A stretch of 64,000 nt of DNA from Tsukamurella pseudospumae (GCF_001575205.1 NZ_LSRE01000050.1:1-64000); one strand, 5' to 3'. Shown: positions 21,049 through 29,848, counted from the first letter of the stretch. Notes: generated by a model not told the origin, from the sequence alone. Program-made: numbers and translations.

Positions 21049-21945
21049 GTGACTGATTCCAACCCGGACGACAAGAACCTCGGCGACGAGGCCGCGACGA
21101 CCGAGGAGATCGTGCAGGACGCCGCTGCGGAGGCCGTGGACGCGGCCACCGCAGCGGAGGACGAGGCCGACGCGCCCACCGAGACGGTCTCCACCGCCAA
21201 GAAGGCGGACGTCGTCGGCTCGGCTGTCAAGAAGCGCCCCGCTTCCCCGGTGGATGAGGACGACGACGAGGCGGAAACCGCCCCGGTGCGCCGGAGCCGT
21301 CCCGCTCCTCGCGCCGCCGCGGCACGGCAGGGCGCAGGCCTCGCCGCCGGTGCGACGGTCATGACTGTGGTGGCCACCGTCGTGGTGATCGCGCTGCTCG
21401 CCGGCACGATCGTGTTCGGCCTGCTCTGGAACAGCAAGCGCGGCGAGCTCAACGACCTCAAGACCGCCGCGGCGGACAGGGCGCAGGCCGAGAAGGTGGC
21501 CTCGGACTACGCCGCGGGCGCGTCGACCTTCGACTTCCACGATCTCGGACCCTGGCGCACCGCCCTCACCAAGGGCGTCTCCCCGGAGCTCAAGACCAAG
21601 CTCGAGGCCACCGTCGGTGCGATGAACCAGCTGTTGCAGCCGCTGCAGTGGGTGTCCAAGGGCACCGTCCTGGACGCGGTGGTCAACTCGGAGTCCGGAC
21701 CGGTCTACAAGGTCAGCGCGTACGTCAAGGTCGAGGCCACCAACGTCCAGGCGGCGAGCGGCCGAGAGGTGATCACCGTCTACAACGTGACGCTGGACAA
21801 GAGCAAGGACTGGCAGGTCACCGATGTGGGCGGCGTGGGCGGTGGTGTGCCCGCCAGTGCCGCGGCCGAGTCGGCGGACCCCACTCCGGGAACCCCGACC
21901 ACGCCCGGTGCGGCACCCGCGGCGACGCCGGCACCCGGCAACTGA
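21049..21945 (+). CDS. Mce-associated membrane protein, first copy
   Basis: A 298-residue protein: an acidic Ala/Glu-rich N-terminus (to about residue 100), one membrane helix (about 104-126, ATVMTVVATVVVIALLAG), then an outer domain starting SDYAAGASTFDFHDLGPW that is the Mas signature. The tail is Pro/Ala/Thr-rich. Mas proteins follow mce operons and are thought to support the transporter. The start is GTG 21049, 73 nt after mceF; other starts are possible. The outer domain is nearly the same as that of the next gene. A terminator follows. Confidence 0.85.
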   Translation: MTDSNPDDKNLGDEAATTEEIVQDAAAEAVDAATAAEDEADAPTETVSTAKKADVVGSAVKKRPASPVDEDDDEAETAPVRRSRPAPRAAAARQGAGLAAGATVMTVVATVVVIALLAGTIVFGLLWNSKRGELNDLKTAAADRAQAEKVASDYAAGASTFDFHDLGPWRTALTKGVSPELKTKLEATVGAMNQLLQPLQWVSKGTVLDAVVNSESGPVYKVSAYVKVEATNVQAASGREVITVYNVTLDKSKDWQVTDVGGVGGGVPASAAAESADPTPGTPTTPGAAPAATPAPGN

Positions 21946-21965
21946 CGGACCGACGTTCCCCGGCG

Positions 21966-21998
21966 AAGCGCCGAGGCCCCTCCCGGGCCTCGGCGCTT
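21966..21998 (+). terminator. Terminator at the end of the mce operon
   Basis: A perfect 14-bp stem AAGCGCCGAGGCCC (21966-21979) with its complement at 21985-21998, a 5-nt loop and TTTG after it, 20 bp past the first Mas stop. It separates the two Mas copies into different transcripts. Confidence 0.85.
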
Positions 21999-22046
21999 TG
22001 TCGTTGCCGGAAGGCGTCGTCGGTGAGCATGTGCGACTATCTGATC

Positions 22047-22673
22047 GTGAACCAGCCACAGCCCCCGCCGCCAGGCTTCGTCCCCGCCGGGTACGGGAAC
22101 CCCACTCCCCCACCGCGCCGCTCCACCGCGCTCGTCGTCGGGCTGGTGGTCGCGTCGGTCCTGGCAGTCGCACTCGTGGTGTCGACGGTGACCTTCGCCG
22201 TCCTCTGGTCGGGTGCGGAGGGCCGCGCGGACACGGCGGCCGAGAAGCAGCGCGTAGCCGCCACCGAACTGGACGCCCTCAAGCAGACCGCCGCCGACGA
22301 GGCCCGCGCGCAGAAGATCGCCGCCGACTACGCCGCCGGTGCCTCGACATTCGACTACCGCGACCTGGGCCCGTGGCGCACCGCGCTCACCAAGGGCGTC
22401 TCGCCCGAGCTCAAGACGAAGCTCGAGGCCACCGCCGGCACCATGAACCAGCTGCTGCAGCCGCTGCAGTGGGTGTCCAAGGGCACGGTGCAGGACTCGA
22501 TCGTGAACGCGCGGTCCGGCTCGGTCTACAAGGTCAACACCTACGTGAAGGTCTCGTCCACGAACGTCCAGGCCACGGCCGGTCGTGAGGTCATCACTAC
22601 CTACACCGTCACGGTCGACTCGGCGAAGGACTGGCAGATCACCGACGTCGGCGGGATCAACCCGGGCAACTGA
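22047..22673 (+). CDS. Mce-associated membrane protein, second copy
   Basis: About 208 residues: a Pro-rich N-terminus (NQPQPPPPGFVPAGYG), a membrane helix (about 30-55, ALVVGLVVASVLAVALVVST), then the same outer domain as the upstream copy (DYAAGASTFDYRDLGPW, TMNQLLQPLQWVSKGTV, REVITTYTVTVD). It lacks both the acidic N-terminus and the Pro/Ala tail of the first copy. The start is uncertain: GTG 22047 fits a leaderless transcript (GACTAT at 22035-22040 as -10), while GTG 22023 has an upstream GGAAGG. The terminator before it implies its own promoter. Confidence 0.82.
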   Translation: MNQPQPPPPGFVPAGYGNPTPPPRRSTALVVGLVVASVLAVALVVSTVTFAVLWSGAEGRADTAAEKQRVAATELDALKQTAADEARAQKIAADYAAGASTFDYRDLGPWRTALTKGVSPELKTKLEATAGTMNQLLQPLQWVSKGTVQDSIVNARSGSVYKVNTYVKVSSTNVQATAGREVITTYTVTVDSAKDWQITDVGGINPGN

Positions 22674-22697
22674 TCCCCGTCAGCTGATCCCCGTCAG
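22670..22697. repeat. 14-bp tandem repeat spanning two convergent stop codons
   Basis: CTGATCCCCGTCAG occurs twice in direct tandem (22670-22683, 22684-22697). The first copy contains the Mas stop, and the second contains, on the other strand, the tsaC stop. Each unit is itself flanked by CTGA/TCAG complementarity. Confidence 0.75.
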
Positions 22698-23344
22698 CCC
22701 AGGGATTCGACGGTGACGCCGAGGACCTCGGCGATCCGGGCCTTCGTGACCGCGCCCTCGCGCAGGACCCGCGGCTGCGGGCCGGACAGGTCGACGATGC
22801 TGGACGCGACGGCGTGCTCGGACGGGCCGCCGTCGAGGTAGACCTCGACCGAGTCGCCGAGCTGGTCCCGCGCCTCGTTCATGGTGGCCGCGGGCGGCCT
22901 GCCGGAGACGTTCGCGCTGGACACGGCCATCGGCCCGACCTCGCGGAGGAGTTCGATCGCGACGGGGTGCAGCGGCATCCGCAGCATGACGGTGCCGCGG
23001 GTGTCGCCGAGGTCCCAGGCGAGGCTGGGCGCCTGTTCGACGACGAGCGAGACGGCTCCGGGCCAGAACGCGCGGGTCAGCTCGCGCGCCTGGTCGCTGA
23101 CGCGGCTCACGAGCCCGTCGATGGTGTTCCAGGAGCCGACGAGCACGCCGATGGGCATGTCGGGCCCGCGGTGCTTCGCGGCGAGCACATCGGCCACGGC
23201 GCGGCTGTCGAAGGCGTCGCAGCCGATGCCGTAGAGGGTGTCCGTCGGCATGACGACGAGGCGGCCCCCCTTCAGCGCGGCGCGGGCCGCGCTGATGCCC
23301 GCGGCGCGGGAGTCGGGATCGGTGCAGTCGTACGCGATGCTCAC
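22694..23344 (-). CDS. tsaC: L-threonylcarbamoyladenylate synthase (Sua5/YrdC/TsaC family)
   Basis: Makes threonylcarbamoyl-AMP from Thr, bicarbonate and ATP for the t6A37 modification of ANN-decoding tRNAs. The 216-residue protein has the YrdC core: KGGRLVVMPTDTLYGIGCDA, KHRGPDMPIGVLV, LRMPLHPVAIELLREVGP and AVSSANVSGRPPA. It lacks the extra C-terminal Sua5 domain of ~340-residue forms, like mycobacterial Rv1301. The start is GTG 23344, overlapping the prmC stop (GTGA), so translation is coupled. Confidence 0.94.
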   Translation of the reverse strand: MSIAYDCTDPDSRAAGISAARAALKGGRLVVMPTDTLYGIGCDAFDSRAVADVLAAKHRGPDMPIGVLVGSWNTIDGLVSRVSDQARELTRAFWPGAVSLVVEQAPSLAWDLGDTRGTVMLRMPLHPVAIELLREVGPMAVSSANVSGRPPAATMNEARDQLGDSVEVYLDGGPSEHAVASSIVDLSGPQPRVLREGAVTKARIAEVLGVTVESLG

Positions 23345-24180
23345 GCGTCCATCCTGCCAGTGACGTAGCGCGGCCTCCCCGCGAGGTCCCGGTGCTCCTC
23401 GACGTCGGAGAAGCCCGCCCGGCGCAGCAGCTCCGCGGTTCCGGCGCCGTTGGTGTCGTCGTGCTCGATCCCGACCTCTCCCCCGCCCGCCAGCAGACGG
23501 GCGGCGAGCGGTGTGAGATCGCGAATGAGGTCGAGGCCGTCGGGACCGGAGAACAGCGCGAGAGCGGGGTCGGCCGCGGCCTCCACGTCGAGCGGCGCGC
23601 CGTCGGGAACGTAGGGCGGGTTGCTCACGACCAGATTCACGGTGCCGAGAAGCTCGGTCAGGCGCGCCGGAAGTCCCGGGTCGCGGACGTCGGAGGCGAG
23701 CACCGTCGCGCCCGTTCCCGCGGCGTTGCGCCGGAGGTAGGCCAGGGCGGCGGGGTCGCGTTCGACGAGCACGACGCGGGAGTCGGGCACCGTCGCCGCG
23801 AGGTACAGCCCCAGGGCGCCGGACCCGGCGCAGAGGTCGACGATGCCGGCTCCGCGGCGCGCCTGCCGCGCCGCCCGGACGGCCAGCAGTTCGGTCTCGG
23901 GGCGCGGGACGAAGACTCCGGGCCCCACGGCCAGCGTGAGCGGACCGAAGTACGCGCGGCCCAGGATGTGCTGGAGCGGCTCCCGCGCCGCCCTGCGGGC
24001 GATGAGGGCCTCGTACGCGGCCTCCTGCGCGGCGGTCGCGTCGTCGGCCACCGGGATGCGGCCCCGGTCGATGCCGAGGGCCTCGGCGAGCAGGATCTCC
24101 GCGTCGACCCGGGCGGACGGTACGCCGGCCTCCGCGAGGCGAGCCGTCGCGACCGCGGCGAGTCGGGTGGGCCTGCTCAC
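23341..24180 (-). CDS. prmC: Release-factor glutamine N5-methyltransferase PrmC (HemK)
   Basis: Methylates the GGQ glutamine of RF1 and RF2. The 279-residue protein has an N-terminal helical RF-binding domain, the PLQHILGRAYFGPLTLAV block, the SAM-binding VDLCAGSGALGLYLA motif, and the catalytic NPPY (VVSNPPYVPDG). The start is GTG 24180. It lies 7 nt after prfA, its substrate's gene, and is coupled to tsaC. The older name HemK reflects a wrong haem-pathway assignment. Confidence 0.95.
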   Translation of the reverse strand: MSRPTRLAAVATARLAEAGVPSARVDAEILLAEALGIDRGRIPVADDATAAQEAAYEALIARRAAREPLQHILGRAYFGPLTLAVGPGVFVPRPETELLAVRAARQARRGAGIVDLCAGSGALGLYLAATVPDSRVVLVERDPAALAYLRRNAAGTGATVLASDVRDPGLPARLTELLGTVNLVVSNPPYVPDGAPLDVEAAADPALALFSGPDGLDLIRDLTPLAARLLAGGGEVGIEHDDTNGAGTAELLRRAGFSDVEEHRDLAGRPRYVTGRMDA

Positions 24181-24187
24181 GGGGGAC

Positions 24188-25276
24188 CTACTCGGCCTCG
24201 AGGCGGGCCTGCCGGTCGGCGACCTGCAGGGCGTCGAGCAGCCCGTCGAGTTCGCCGTCGAGGACCTGGTCGAGGTTGTGCGACTTGTAGCCGATGCGGT
24301 GGTCCGCGATCCGGTTCTCCGGGAAGTTGTAGGTCCGGATCCGCTCGGACCGGTCGACGGTGCGGATCTGTGCGGCCCGGGAGTCGGACGCGGCGGCCTC
24401 GGCCTCCTCCTCCTTGAGTGCCTGCAGGCGCGCGGCGAGCACCTGCATGGCGCGGGCCTTGTTCTGGAGCTGCGAGCGCTCGTTCTGGCAGGTCACGACG
24501 ATGTTCGTGGGCAGGTGGGTGATGCGCACGGCCGAGTCGGTGGTGTTGACGCCCTGGCCGCCCTTGCCGGAGGACCGGTAGACGTCGATGCGCAGGTCGC
24601 CCTCGTCGATCTGCACCTCCTCGACCTCGTCGGGCTCGGGGTAGACGAGCACCCCGGCGGCCGAGGTGTGGATGCGGCCCTGGCTCTCGGTGGCGGGGAC
24701 GCGCTGCACGCGGTGCACGCCGCCCTCGAACTTCATCCGGGCCCAGACGCCGTCGATCGAGCCGTCGGCGCCGGGACCTCTCGATTTGATCGCGAAGGTG
24801 GCGTCCTTGAAGCCGCCGAGGTCGGAGTAGGTGGCGCCGAGGGTCTCGACCTTCCAGCCGCGACGCTCGGCGTAGCGGAGGTACATGCGGGCCAGGTCGC
24901 CGGCGAACAGGGCCGACTCCTCGCCGCCCTCGCCGGACTTGACCTCGAGCACCACGTCGTCGGAGTCGTGCGGGTCGCGCGGGGCGAGCAGGTCGGTGAG
25001 CTGCTGCTCGAGGACGTCGATCTGCTCGGTCAGCGCGGTGACCTCGTCGGCGAAGGACGCGTCGTCGGCGGCCAGCTCCTGCGCGGCGACGCGGTCCTCG
25101 CGGGCCGCCTCCAGCTTGCGGTGGGTGGCCATGATCGGCGCGAGCTCCGCGAACCGCTTGCCCACCCTGCGCGCCGCCCCGGCGTCGTTGTGCAGCGCCG
25201 GGTCGGACATCTGCTGCTCGAGACCGGAGTACTCGGCGAGGATGTCGTCGATGGCGGAGGGGGACGAGGCGCTCAT
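24188..25276 (-). CDS. prfA: Peptide chain release factor 1
   Basis: Recognises UAA and UAG stop codons and triggers peptide release. The 362-residue protein has the RF1 stop-recognition tripeptide PAT (residues 194-196, in [17 protein letters not shown]) and the catalytic GGQ (239-241, in [10 protein letters not shown]). PxT rather than SPF marks it as RF1 and not RF2. It is followed within 7 nt by prmC, which modifies the GGQ. A terminator lies between rpmE and this gene, so it may have its own promoter near 25290; none was clear. Confidence 0.97.
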   Translation of the reverse strand: MSASSPSAIDDILAEYSGLEQQMSDPALHNDAGAARRVGKRFAELAPIMATHRKLEAAREDRVAAQELAADDASFADEVTALTEQIDVLEQQLTDLLAPRDPHDSDDVVLEVKSGEGGEESALFAGDLARMYLRYAERRGWKVETLGATYSDLGGFKDATFAIKSRGPGADGSIDGVWARMKFEGGVHRVQRVPATESQGRIHTSAAGVLVYPEPDEVEEVQIDEGDLRIDVYRSSGKGGQGVNTTDSAVRITHLPTNIVVTCQNERSQLQNKARAMQVLAARLQALKEEEAEAAASDSRAAQIRTVDRSERIRTYNFPENRIADHRIGYKSHNLDQVLDGELDGLLDALQVADRQARLEAE

Positions 25277-25317
25277 GAGTGGACTTTCCGTGAGGGGTGA
25301 ACGGGCCGTGAAACGCG

Positions 25318-25352
25318 CCGACGCCCGGCCTGCGGGGCAGGACGGGCGTCGG
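25318..25352 (-). terminator. Terminator after rpmE
   Basis: A 10-bp stem CCGACGCCCG (25318-25327) with its complement at 25343-25352. Inside it a second stem CCTGC/GCAGG (25329-25333, 25337-25341) makes a near-continuous hairpin. It lies 8 bp past the rpmE stop and 42 bp before prfA, so it may also attenuate readthrough. Confidence 0.75.
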
Positions 25353-25360
25353 TGGGGCGA

Positions 25361-25600
25361 CTACTCGGAGGCGGCAGCCTCGGTGGCCTTGCCCGCGCGC
25401 TTGCCGTAGCGCTTCTCGAACCGGGCGACGCGGCCGCCGGTGTCGAGGATCTTCTGCTTGCCCGTGTAGAACGGGTGGCACTGCGAGCAGACCTCGACGT
25501 TGATCCGGCCGTCGGCCTTGGTGCTGTGCGTCTCGAACGTGTTGCCGCAACCGCAGACGACGGTGGTGGCCACGTACTCGGGGTGAATACCCTGCTTCAT
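25361..25600 (-). CDS. rpmE: 50S ribosomal protein L31, zinc-binding type
   Basis: A 79-residue L31 starting [10 protein letters not shown]. It has four cysteines (C16, C18, C38, C41, in VVCGCGN and [11 protein letters not shown]), the zinc-coordinating C+ form, in contrast to the Zur-controlled C- paralogue. The basic C-terminus ends in an Ala/Glu tail. An AAGGA ribosome binding site stands 9 nt before ATG 25600. A possible -10 (CATACT) is at 25691-25686. Confidence 0.96.
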   Translation of the reverse strand: MKQGIHPEYVATTVVCGCGNTFETHSTKADGRINVEVCSQCHPFYTGKQKILDTGGRVARFEKRYGKRAGKATEAAASE

Positions 25601-25894
25601 GTTTGCCGTTCCTTCTCAGTTCAGTGGTCGCCGGGTCGACCCTGGCTGCGCCAGGACCGTGAACCGGAACCCATACCGACGTTCCAGTATGCCAGAACGC
25701 CCTGGCCGTCGAGAAATTCCCGGACGGATCCGGGAGGCCGGTCAGCGGCCGGCGCCCGCGCGGCGCGACTCGACGGTCCCTCTTTGGTGGTTGACTGGCA
25801 CGCCGCAAGTCGGCCGGTGTTAGCTTCCAGCAGGAATCCACGCCGGTGCCGAGAACGTAGCGGACCGGACAGTCACGGAGCGGGAGTACAAGAC
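25601..25894. promoter_or_regulatory. Divergent intergenic region between rpmE and the kinase gene
   Basis: 294 bp that must hold the promoters of rpmE (minus) and the kinase (plus). On the minus strand CATACT (25691-25686) is a fair -10. On the plus strand TTGACT (about 25791) and TTAGCT (about 25821) look like promoter boxes but are too far apart to be one standard promoter. No gene was seen. Confidence 0.35.
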
Positions 25895-27571
25895 GTGAGC
25901 GAGTCAGGTAGTGGATCGGCGGGCACCGAGCCCCCCGGGACAGTGATCGGCGGGTACGTCGTCGAGCGCCTACTGGGCGCGGGCGGAATGGGCGCGGTGT
26001 ACGCGGCCCGGCACCCGCGGCTGCCGCGCGTGGACGCCCTCAAGGTGCTGCCCGCCGCCTTCTCCGACGATCCGGTCTACCGCGCGCGCTTCGAGCGCGA
26101 GGCCGACATGGCCGCCGGTCTCGACCATCCGAACATCGTGCCCGTCTACGACCGCGGCAACGACGAGGGCCGGCTGTGGATGTCGATGAAGCTGGTTCCC
26201 GGGCAGGACGCGTCGGGGCTCCTCGCGAGCAATCCGCGCGGCCTCCCCGTCGACCAGGTCCTCACGATCGTCGACGGGGTCGCGGCGGCGCTGGACTACG
26301 CGCACGACGCCGGGCTGCTGCACCGGGACGTCAAGCCGGGCAACATCATGATCGACACGACCGGCGCGACGCCGCGGATCATGCTGGGCGACTTCGGCAT
26401 CGCGCGGCAGCAGCAGGAGCACAGCGACCTGACACAGGTGGGGATGGTCGTCGGCACCCTCGACTACGCCTCCCCCGAGCAGCTCGCCGGCGATCCGGTG
26501 GACGGCCGCAGCGACGAGTACAGCCTGGCCGGGACGACGGTGCAGCTGCTCACGGGCGCCAAGCCCTACGGCGTCAGCAGCGGCACCGCCGTGATCCGCG
26601 ACCACCTCATGGCGCCGCCGCCCGTGCCCTCGCGGCTGCGACCGGACCTGCCGCACGCCATCGATGCCGTGATCGCCCGCGCGATGGCGAAGCAGCCGCA
26701 GCAACGGTTCGCCACGTGCCGCGAGTTCGCGCACGCGCTGCGCGCCGCCGCATCCGGCACCTACGCGCAGGGGCAGGCACCGTCGAACCCGCACCGGGTG
26801 CCGACGCCCCCGCCGGGCCCCGCGCTCCGTCCCCCGACGCCCCCGCAGACGGCCCAGCTCTTCCAGGGCGCACCGTCGCAGCCCTTCCAGCGGCCGTCCG
26901 GCCCGATCCCCGGCGCGCAGGGCACCTGGCAGGGAGCGCCCGTCGGGCCGGCCGCGCAGGGGCGGCAGCAGGCCGGTTCCGGTCCCAAGCGCGGCGTCCT
27001 CATCGGTGCGGTGGCGGCGGTCGCGGTCGTGGCGGTGGCCGGGATCTCGGTGCTGGCGCTGCGCCTCTCGGGGTCCGACGACTCCGCGGTGGCAGCGCCG
27101 ACGAGCAGTTCGAGCAGCGCCGCCCCGGTCTCGACCACGACGCCCGTGCCCGTGAACAACACCTCCACGCTCCGCAACGGCTACATCGATCCGTGCCGCC
27201 TGCCCGCGGCCACGATCTCGACGCTGGGCATCAGCGCGCTCGTCGACGATCCCGGTCAGCGCTCCGCCACCGGCGTGAAGTTCGCGTGCAAGGGCTCGGA
27301 CTCGAAGGCGAGCAACGCCGACGTGCGGTTCGCGACCTTCACCGACTCGAACGCGTGGGAGTCCGGCACGCCGGTCACGGTGCCCGGCACCACCAAGTGG
27401 CGCACGTTCACCGTGCCGAGCATCAACACGAGCACGCCCGACTACTGCGTGACCGCCTACAAGTCCCTGACCAACGGCGTGCTGTACGTGGGCCTGCAGA
27501 AGGTCGGCAACCGGGACTGCAGCCGCGGTACGGAGATCGCCACCGCGATCACGCCCTACCTGCCCCAATAG
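25895..27571 (+). CDS. Membrane Ser/Thr protein kinase with a DUF3558-like extracellular domain
   Basis: Eukaryotic-type kinase of 558 residues. Kinase domain (about 20-285): glycine loop LLGAGGMGAVY, Lys50 (DALKVL), HRDVKPGN (HRD 143-145), DFG 166-168, activation loop TQVGMVVGT, and ASPEQL. A Pro/Gln-rich linker follows, then one membrane helix (about 367-390) and a Ser/Thr-rich stalk. The outer domain begins NGYIDPCRLPAATISTLG and has four Cys, resembling the DUF3558 lipoprotein family and not PASTA repeats. It therefore looks like a PknA/B-type architecture with a different sensor. The start is GTG 25895. It sits between rpmE and rho, which are neighbours in M. tuberculosis, so it is an insertion relative to that order. 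Confidence 0.92.
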   Translation: MSESGSGSAGTEPPGTVIGGYVVERLLGAGGMGAVYAARHPRLPRVDALKVLPAAFSDDPVYRARFEREADMAAGLDHPNIVPVYDRGNDEGRLWMSMKLVPGQDASGLLASNPRGLPVDQVLTIVDGVAAALDYAHDAGLLHRDVKPGNIMIDTTGATPRIMLGDFGIARQQQEHSDLTQVGMVVGTLDYASPEQLAGDPVDGRSDEYSLAGTTVQLLTGAKPYGVSSGTAVIRDHLMAPPPVPSRLRPDLPHAIDAVIARAMAKQPQQRFATCREFAHALRAAASGTYAQGQAPSNPHRVPTPPPGPALRPPTPPQTAQLFQGAPSQPFQRPSGPIPGAQGTWQGAPVGPAAQGRQQAGSGPKRGVLIGAVAAVAVVAVAGISVLALRLSGSDDSAVAAPTSSSSSAAPVSTTTPVPVNNTSTLRNGYIDPCRLPAATISTLGISALVDDPGQRSATGVKFACKGSDSKASNADVRFATFTDSNAWESGTPVTVPGTTKWRTFTVPSINTSTPDYCVTAYKSLTNGVLYVGLQKVGNRDCSRGTEIATAITPYLPQ

Positions 27572-27579
27572 GATGCCCG

Positions 27580-27606
27580 GGCACCGTCGGCCCGCCCGAC
27601 GGTGCC
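27580..27606 (+). terminator. Terminator after the kinase gene
   Basis: An 11-bp stem GGCACCGTCGG (27580-27590) and its complement (27596-27606) with a 5-nt loop, 8 bp past the kinase stop. Each arm contains the over-represented word GCACCGTCGG described in the findings. Confidence 0.7.
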
Positions 27607-27707
27607 GCCGCTCCCGCAGTGCGGCGGCGCTCGCGCGGGTGTTGCCGGCTCCACAGTGGGTTTCCGACGCGTCGTCTCCGTTCCCGCGGGTGTTTCTCGC
27701 CGATCAT

Positions 27708-27721
27708 CGGGTTGCAACCCG
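27708..27721. promoter_or_regulatory. 14-bp perfect palindrome in the kinase-rho gap
   Basis: CGGGTTGCAACCCG lies in a 270-bp gap that contains only two terminators otherwise. CGGGTGTT-type words recur around it (about 27640, 27687, 27720). It lies between convergent gene ends, where an operator is not expected; I do not know its role. Confidence 0.3.
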
Positions 27722-27786
27722 GGTGTTTGTGAGAACTCCCCGCGGGAAGGTGCATCGGTGGCCGTGCCGGCTCCCCTGAACGCACG

Positions 27787-27819
27787 ACGGCGCCCCACTC
27801 CAGCGGAGTGGGGCGCCGT
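27787..27819 (-). terminator. Terminator after rho
   Basis: A perfect 15-bp stem ACGGCGCCCCACTCC (27787-27801) and its complement (27805-27819) with a 3-nt loop, 22 bp past the rho stop. It lacks a T-run, like most terminators in this GC-rich genome. Confidence 0.75.
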
Positions 27820-27841
27820 TCGCGTCCTGACGGGCGGGCGA

Positions 27842-29848
27842 TCAGTCGTTGTCGGCGAAGCCGCTGTTCTTCTGCACCGTCATGAGGAACTCGATGTTGT
27901 TCTGCGTCTTCTTGAGCTGGCTGATCAACAGGTCGATGGCCTGCTGGCCGTCGAGCGCGGCGAGCAGCCGGCGCAGCTTGTTGACCACGGCCGCCTCGTC
28001 GGGGGCCATGATGAGCTCGTCCTTACGGGTGTTCGACGCCGCGACGTCGACGGCCGGGAAGACGCGCCGCTCCGAGATCTTGCGATCGAGCTTGAGCTCG
28101 GCGTTGCCGGTGCCCTTGAACTCCTCGAAGATCACGGTGTCGCCGGTGGAACCGGTCTCGACCAGCGCGGTGGCGATGATCGTCAGCGAGCCGCCGTTCT
28201 CGATGTTGCGCGCCGCGCCGAGGAACCGCTTCGGCGGGTACAGGGCCGTCGAATCGATACCGCCCGAGAGGATGCGGCCCGACGCGGGGCTCGAGTTGTT
28301 GTAGGCGCGACCGAGGCGGGTGATCGAGTCGAGCAGCACGACCACGTCCTTGCCGCCCTCGACGAGGCGCTTGGCGCGCTCGATGGCGAGCTCGGCGACC
28401 GAGGTGTGGTCTGACGGGGGCCGGTCGAAGGTGGAGCTGATGACCTCGCCGCGCACGCTGCGCTGCATGTCGGTGACCTCTTCGGGACGCTCGTCCACCA
28501 GCACGACCATGAGGTAGCACTCGGGGTTGTTGGTGGCGATCGCGTTCGCGATGTCCTGCAGCACCGTGGTCTTACCGGCCTTCGGCGGGGCTGAGATCAG
28601 CGCGCGCTGGCCCTTGCCGATGGGCATGATCAGATCGATGACGCGGGTGGTGAGGATGTTCTGCGCGGTCTCGAGGCGCAACCGCTGGTTCGGGTAGAGC
28701 GGCGTGAGCTTGTTGAACTCGGGCCGGTTCTTCGCCGAATCGACGTCCTGACCGTTGACGCTGTCCAGGCGCACCAGCGGGTTGAACTTCTGCCGGTTGT
28801 TCTGGTTACCGCGGCCACCGCCGCCGCCACCCTGGTTGCCGCCGCCGTCGTTGTTGTTGCTCTCGCCCTCGCGGGGCATCTTCACGGCGCCGGTGATCGC
28901 ATCGCCGCGGCGCAGGCCGTTGCGGCGGATCATGTTCATCGACACGTAGACGTCGTTCGGCCCGGCGATGTAGCCGGACGTGCGCACGAAGGCGTAGTTG
29001 TCGAGCACGTCCAGGATGCCGGCCACGGGCTGCAGGACGTCGTCCTCGCTGACCTGCGGCTCACCGTCGTTCTGGCCCCGGTCACGACCGCGGCGACGCT
29101 CGCGGAAGCGGCGCCCACGGCGCCCGGTCCCGTCGCCGTCGTCCTCCGGGCCGTTGTTCTGGTTCCGGTTGCCCTGGTTGTTGCCCTGGCCACCCTGGTT
29201 GTTGCCCTGGTTCCGCTGGCGGTTCTCGCCCTGCTGCCGGTCGCCCTGCTGGCGGTCCTGGCGGTTCTCGCCCTGCTGACGGTCACCCTGCTGGCGGTTC
29301 TCGCCGTCCTGGTTCTGGTTGCGGCGCTGGTTGCGCTCGCGGCGCTGGCCGCCCTCGCGCTGCTGGCCCTGCTCCCCGTCGTTCTTCGGGGCATCGCCCT
29401 GGGGCGCGTCCTTCTTCGGGGCGTCCGACGGTGCCCGGTCCGCCTGGGGCGCCTCCGCCTTGTCGGCGTCCGCCTTGGGGGCGTCGTTCTTCGGCGTCTC
29501 GGCCTTCGGGGTGTCGTTCTTCGGCGTCTCGGCCTTGGGCGCGTCGGCCTTCGGGGCGTCGGTCTTGGGAGCGTCGGCCTTCGGGGCGTCGGCCTTCGAC
29601 GCGGCCTTGGTGGTCTTCGCCGCGGACTTGGCCGGTGCGGCCCCGCCGCCCTGCTGGGCCGTGATGGCGGCGATCAGATCTCCCTTGCGCAGGCCGGAGA
29701 TGCCCTTGATCCCCAGCTCGCTCGCGATGCCGCGGAGCTCGGCCAGCACCATGCCGTTCAGGCCGGAGCGGCGCCGCTCGTCGGCGCGCGCGGAGCTGAC
29801 CGTGGCGGTGCCCGCCTCCGGGCTGGTGGTCACGTCCGTTTCAGTCAC
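27842..29848 (-). CDS. rho: Transcription termination factor Rho with a long low-complexity N-terminal insertion
   Basis: Hexameric RNA helicase that ends transcription. The 668-residue chain is about 250 residues longer than E. coli Rho. Order: Rho_N fold (33-64); a disordered insert (68-262) made of Ala/Pro/Lys/Asp repeats ([14 protein letters not shown]) and then Gln/Asn/Arg/Gly repeats ([16 protein letters not shown]); an RNA-binding OB fold (about 270-375), itself broken by a second Asn/Gly-rich insert (328-352); and the motor domain with P-loop APPKAGKT (420-427), [11 protein letters not shown] and LSGGID. The insert is a known feature of actinobacterial Rho and adds RNA-binding surface. 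It lies downstream of thrB in the same direction, with its own predicted promoter and long leader. Confidence 0.97.
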   Translation of the reverse strand: MTETDVTTSPEAGTATVSSARADERRRSGLNGMVLAELRGIASELGIKGISGLRKGDLIAAITAQQGGGAAPAKSAAKTTKAASKADAPKADAPKTDAPKADAPKAETPKNDTPKAETPKNDAPKADADKAEAPQADRAPSDAPKKDAPQGDAPKNDGEQGQQREGGQRRERNQRRNQNQDGENRQQGDRQQGENRQDRQQGDRQQGENRQRNQGNNQGGQGNNQGNRNQNNGPEDDGDGTGRRGRRFRERRRGRDRGQNDGEPQVSEDDVLQPVAGILDVLDNYAFVRTSGYIAGPNDVYVSMNMIRRNGLRRGDAITGAVKMPREGESNNNDGGGNQGGGGGGRGNQNNRQKFNPLVRLDSVNGQDVDSAKNRPEFNKLTPLYPNQRLRLETAQNILTTRVIDLIMPIGKGQRALISAPPKAGKTTVLQDIANAIATNNPECYLMVVLVDERPEEVTDMQRSVRGEVISSTFDRPPSDHTSVAELAIERAKRLVEGGKDVVVLLDSITRLGRAYNNSSPASGRILSGGIDSTALYPPKRFLGAARNIENGGSLTIIATALVETGSTGDTVIFEEFKGTGNAELKLDRKISERRVFPAVDVAASNTRKDELIMAPDEAAVVNKLRRLLAALDGQQAIDLLISQLKKTQNNIEFLMTVQKNSGFADND

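Noticed and set aside
27549-27785. Minus-strand 78-codon frame between the kinase and rho genes
   Set aside because: It covers a terminator and repeated CGGGTG words, has Arg/Pro-rich random-like composition, and overlaps the kinase end.
29090-29560. Possible CRISPR or tandem DNA repeat array
   Set aside because: The repeats are in frame and encode the low-complexity part of Rho; units vary and there are no spacers.
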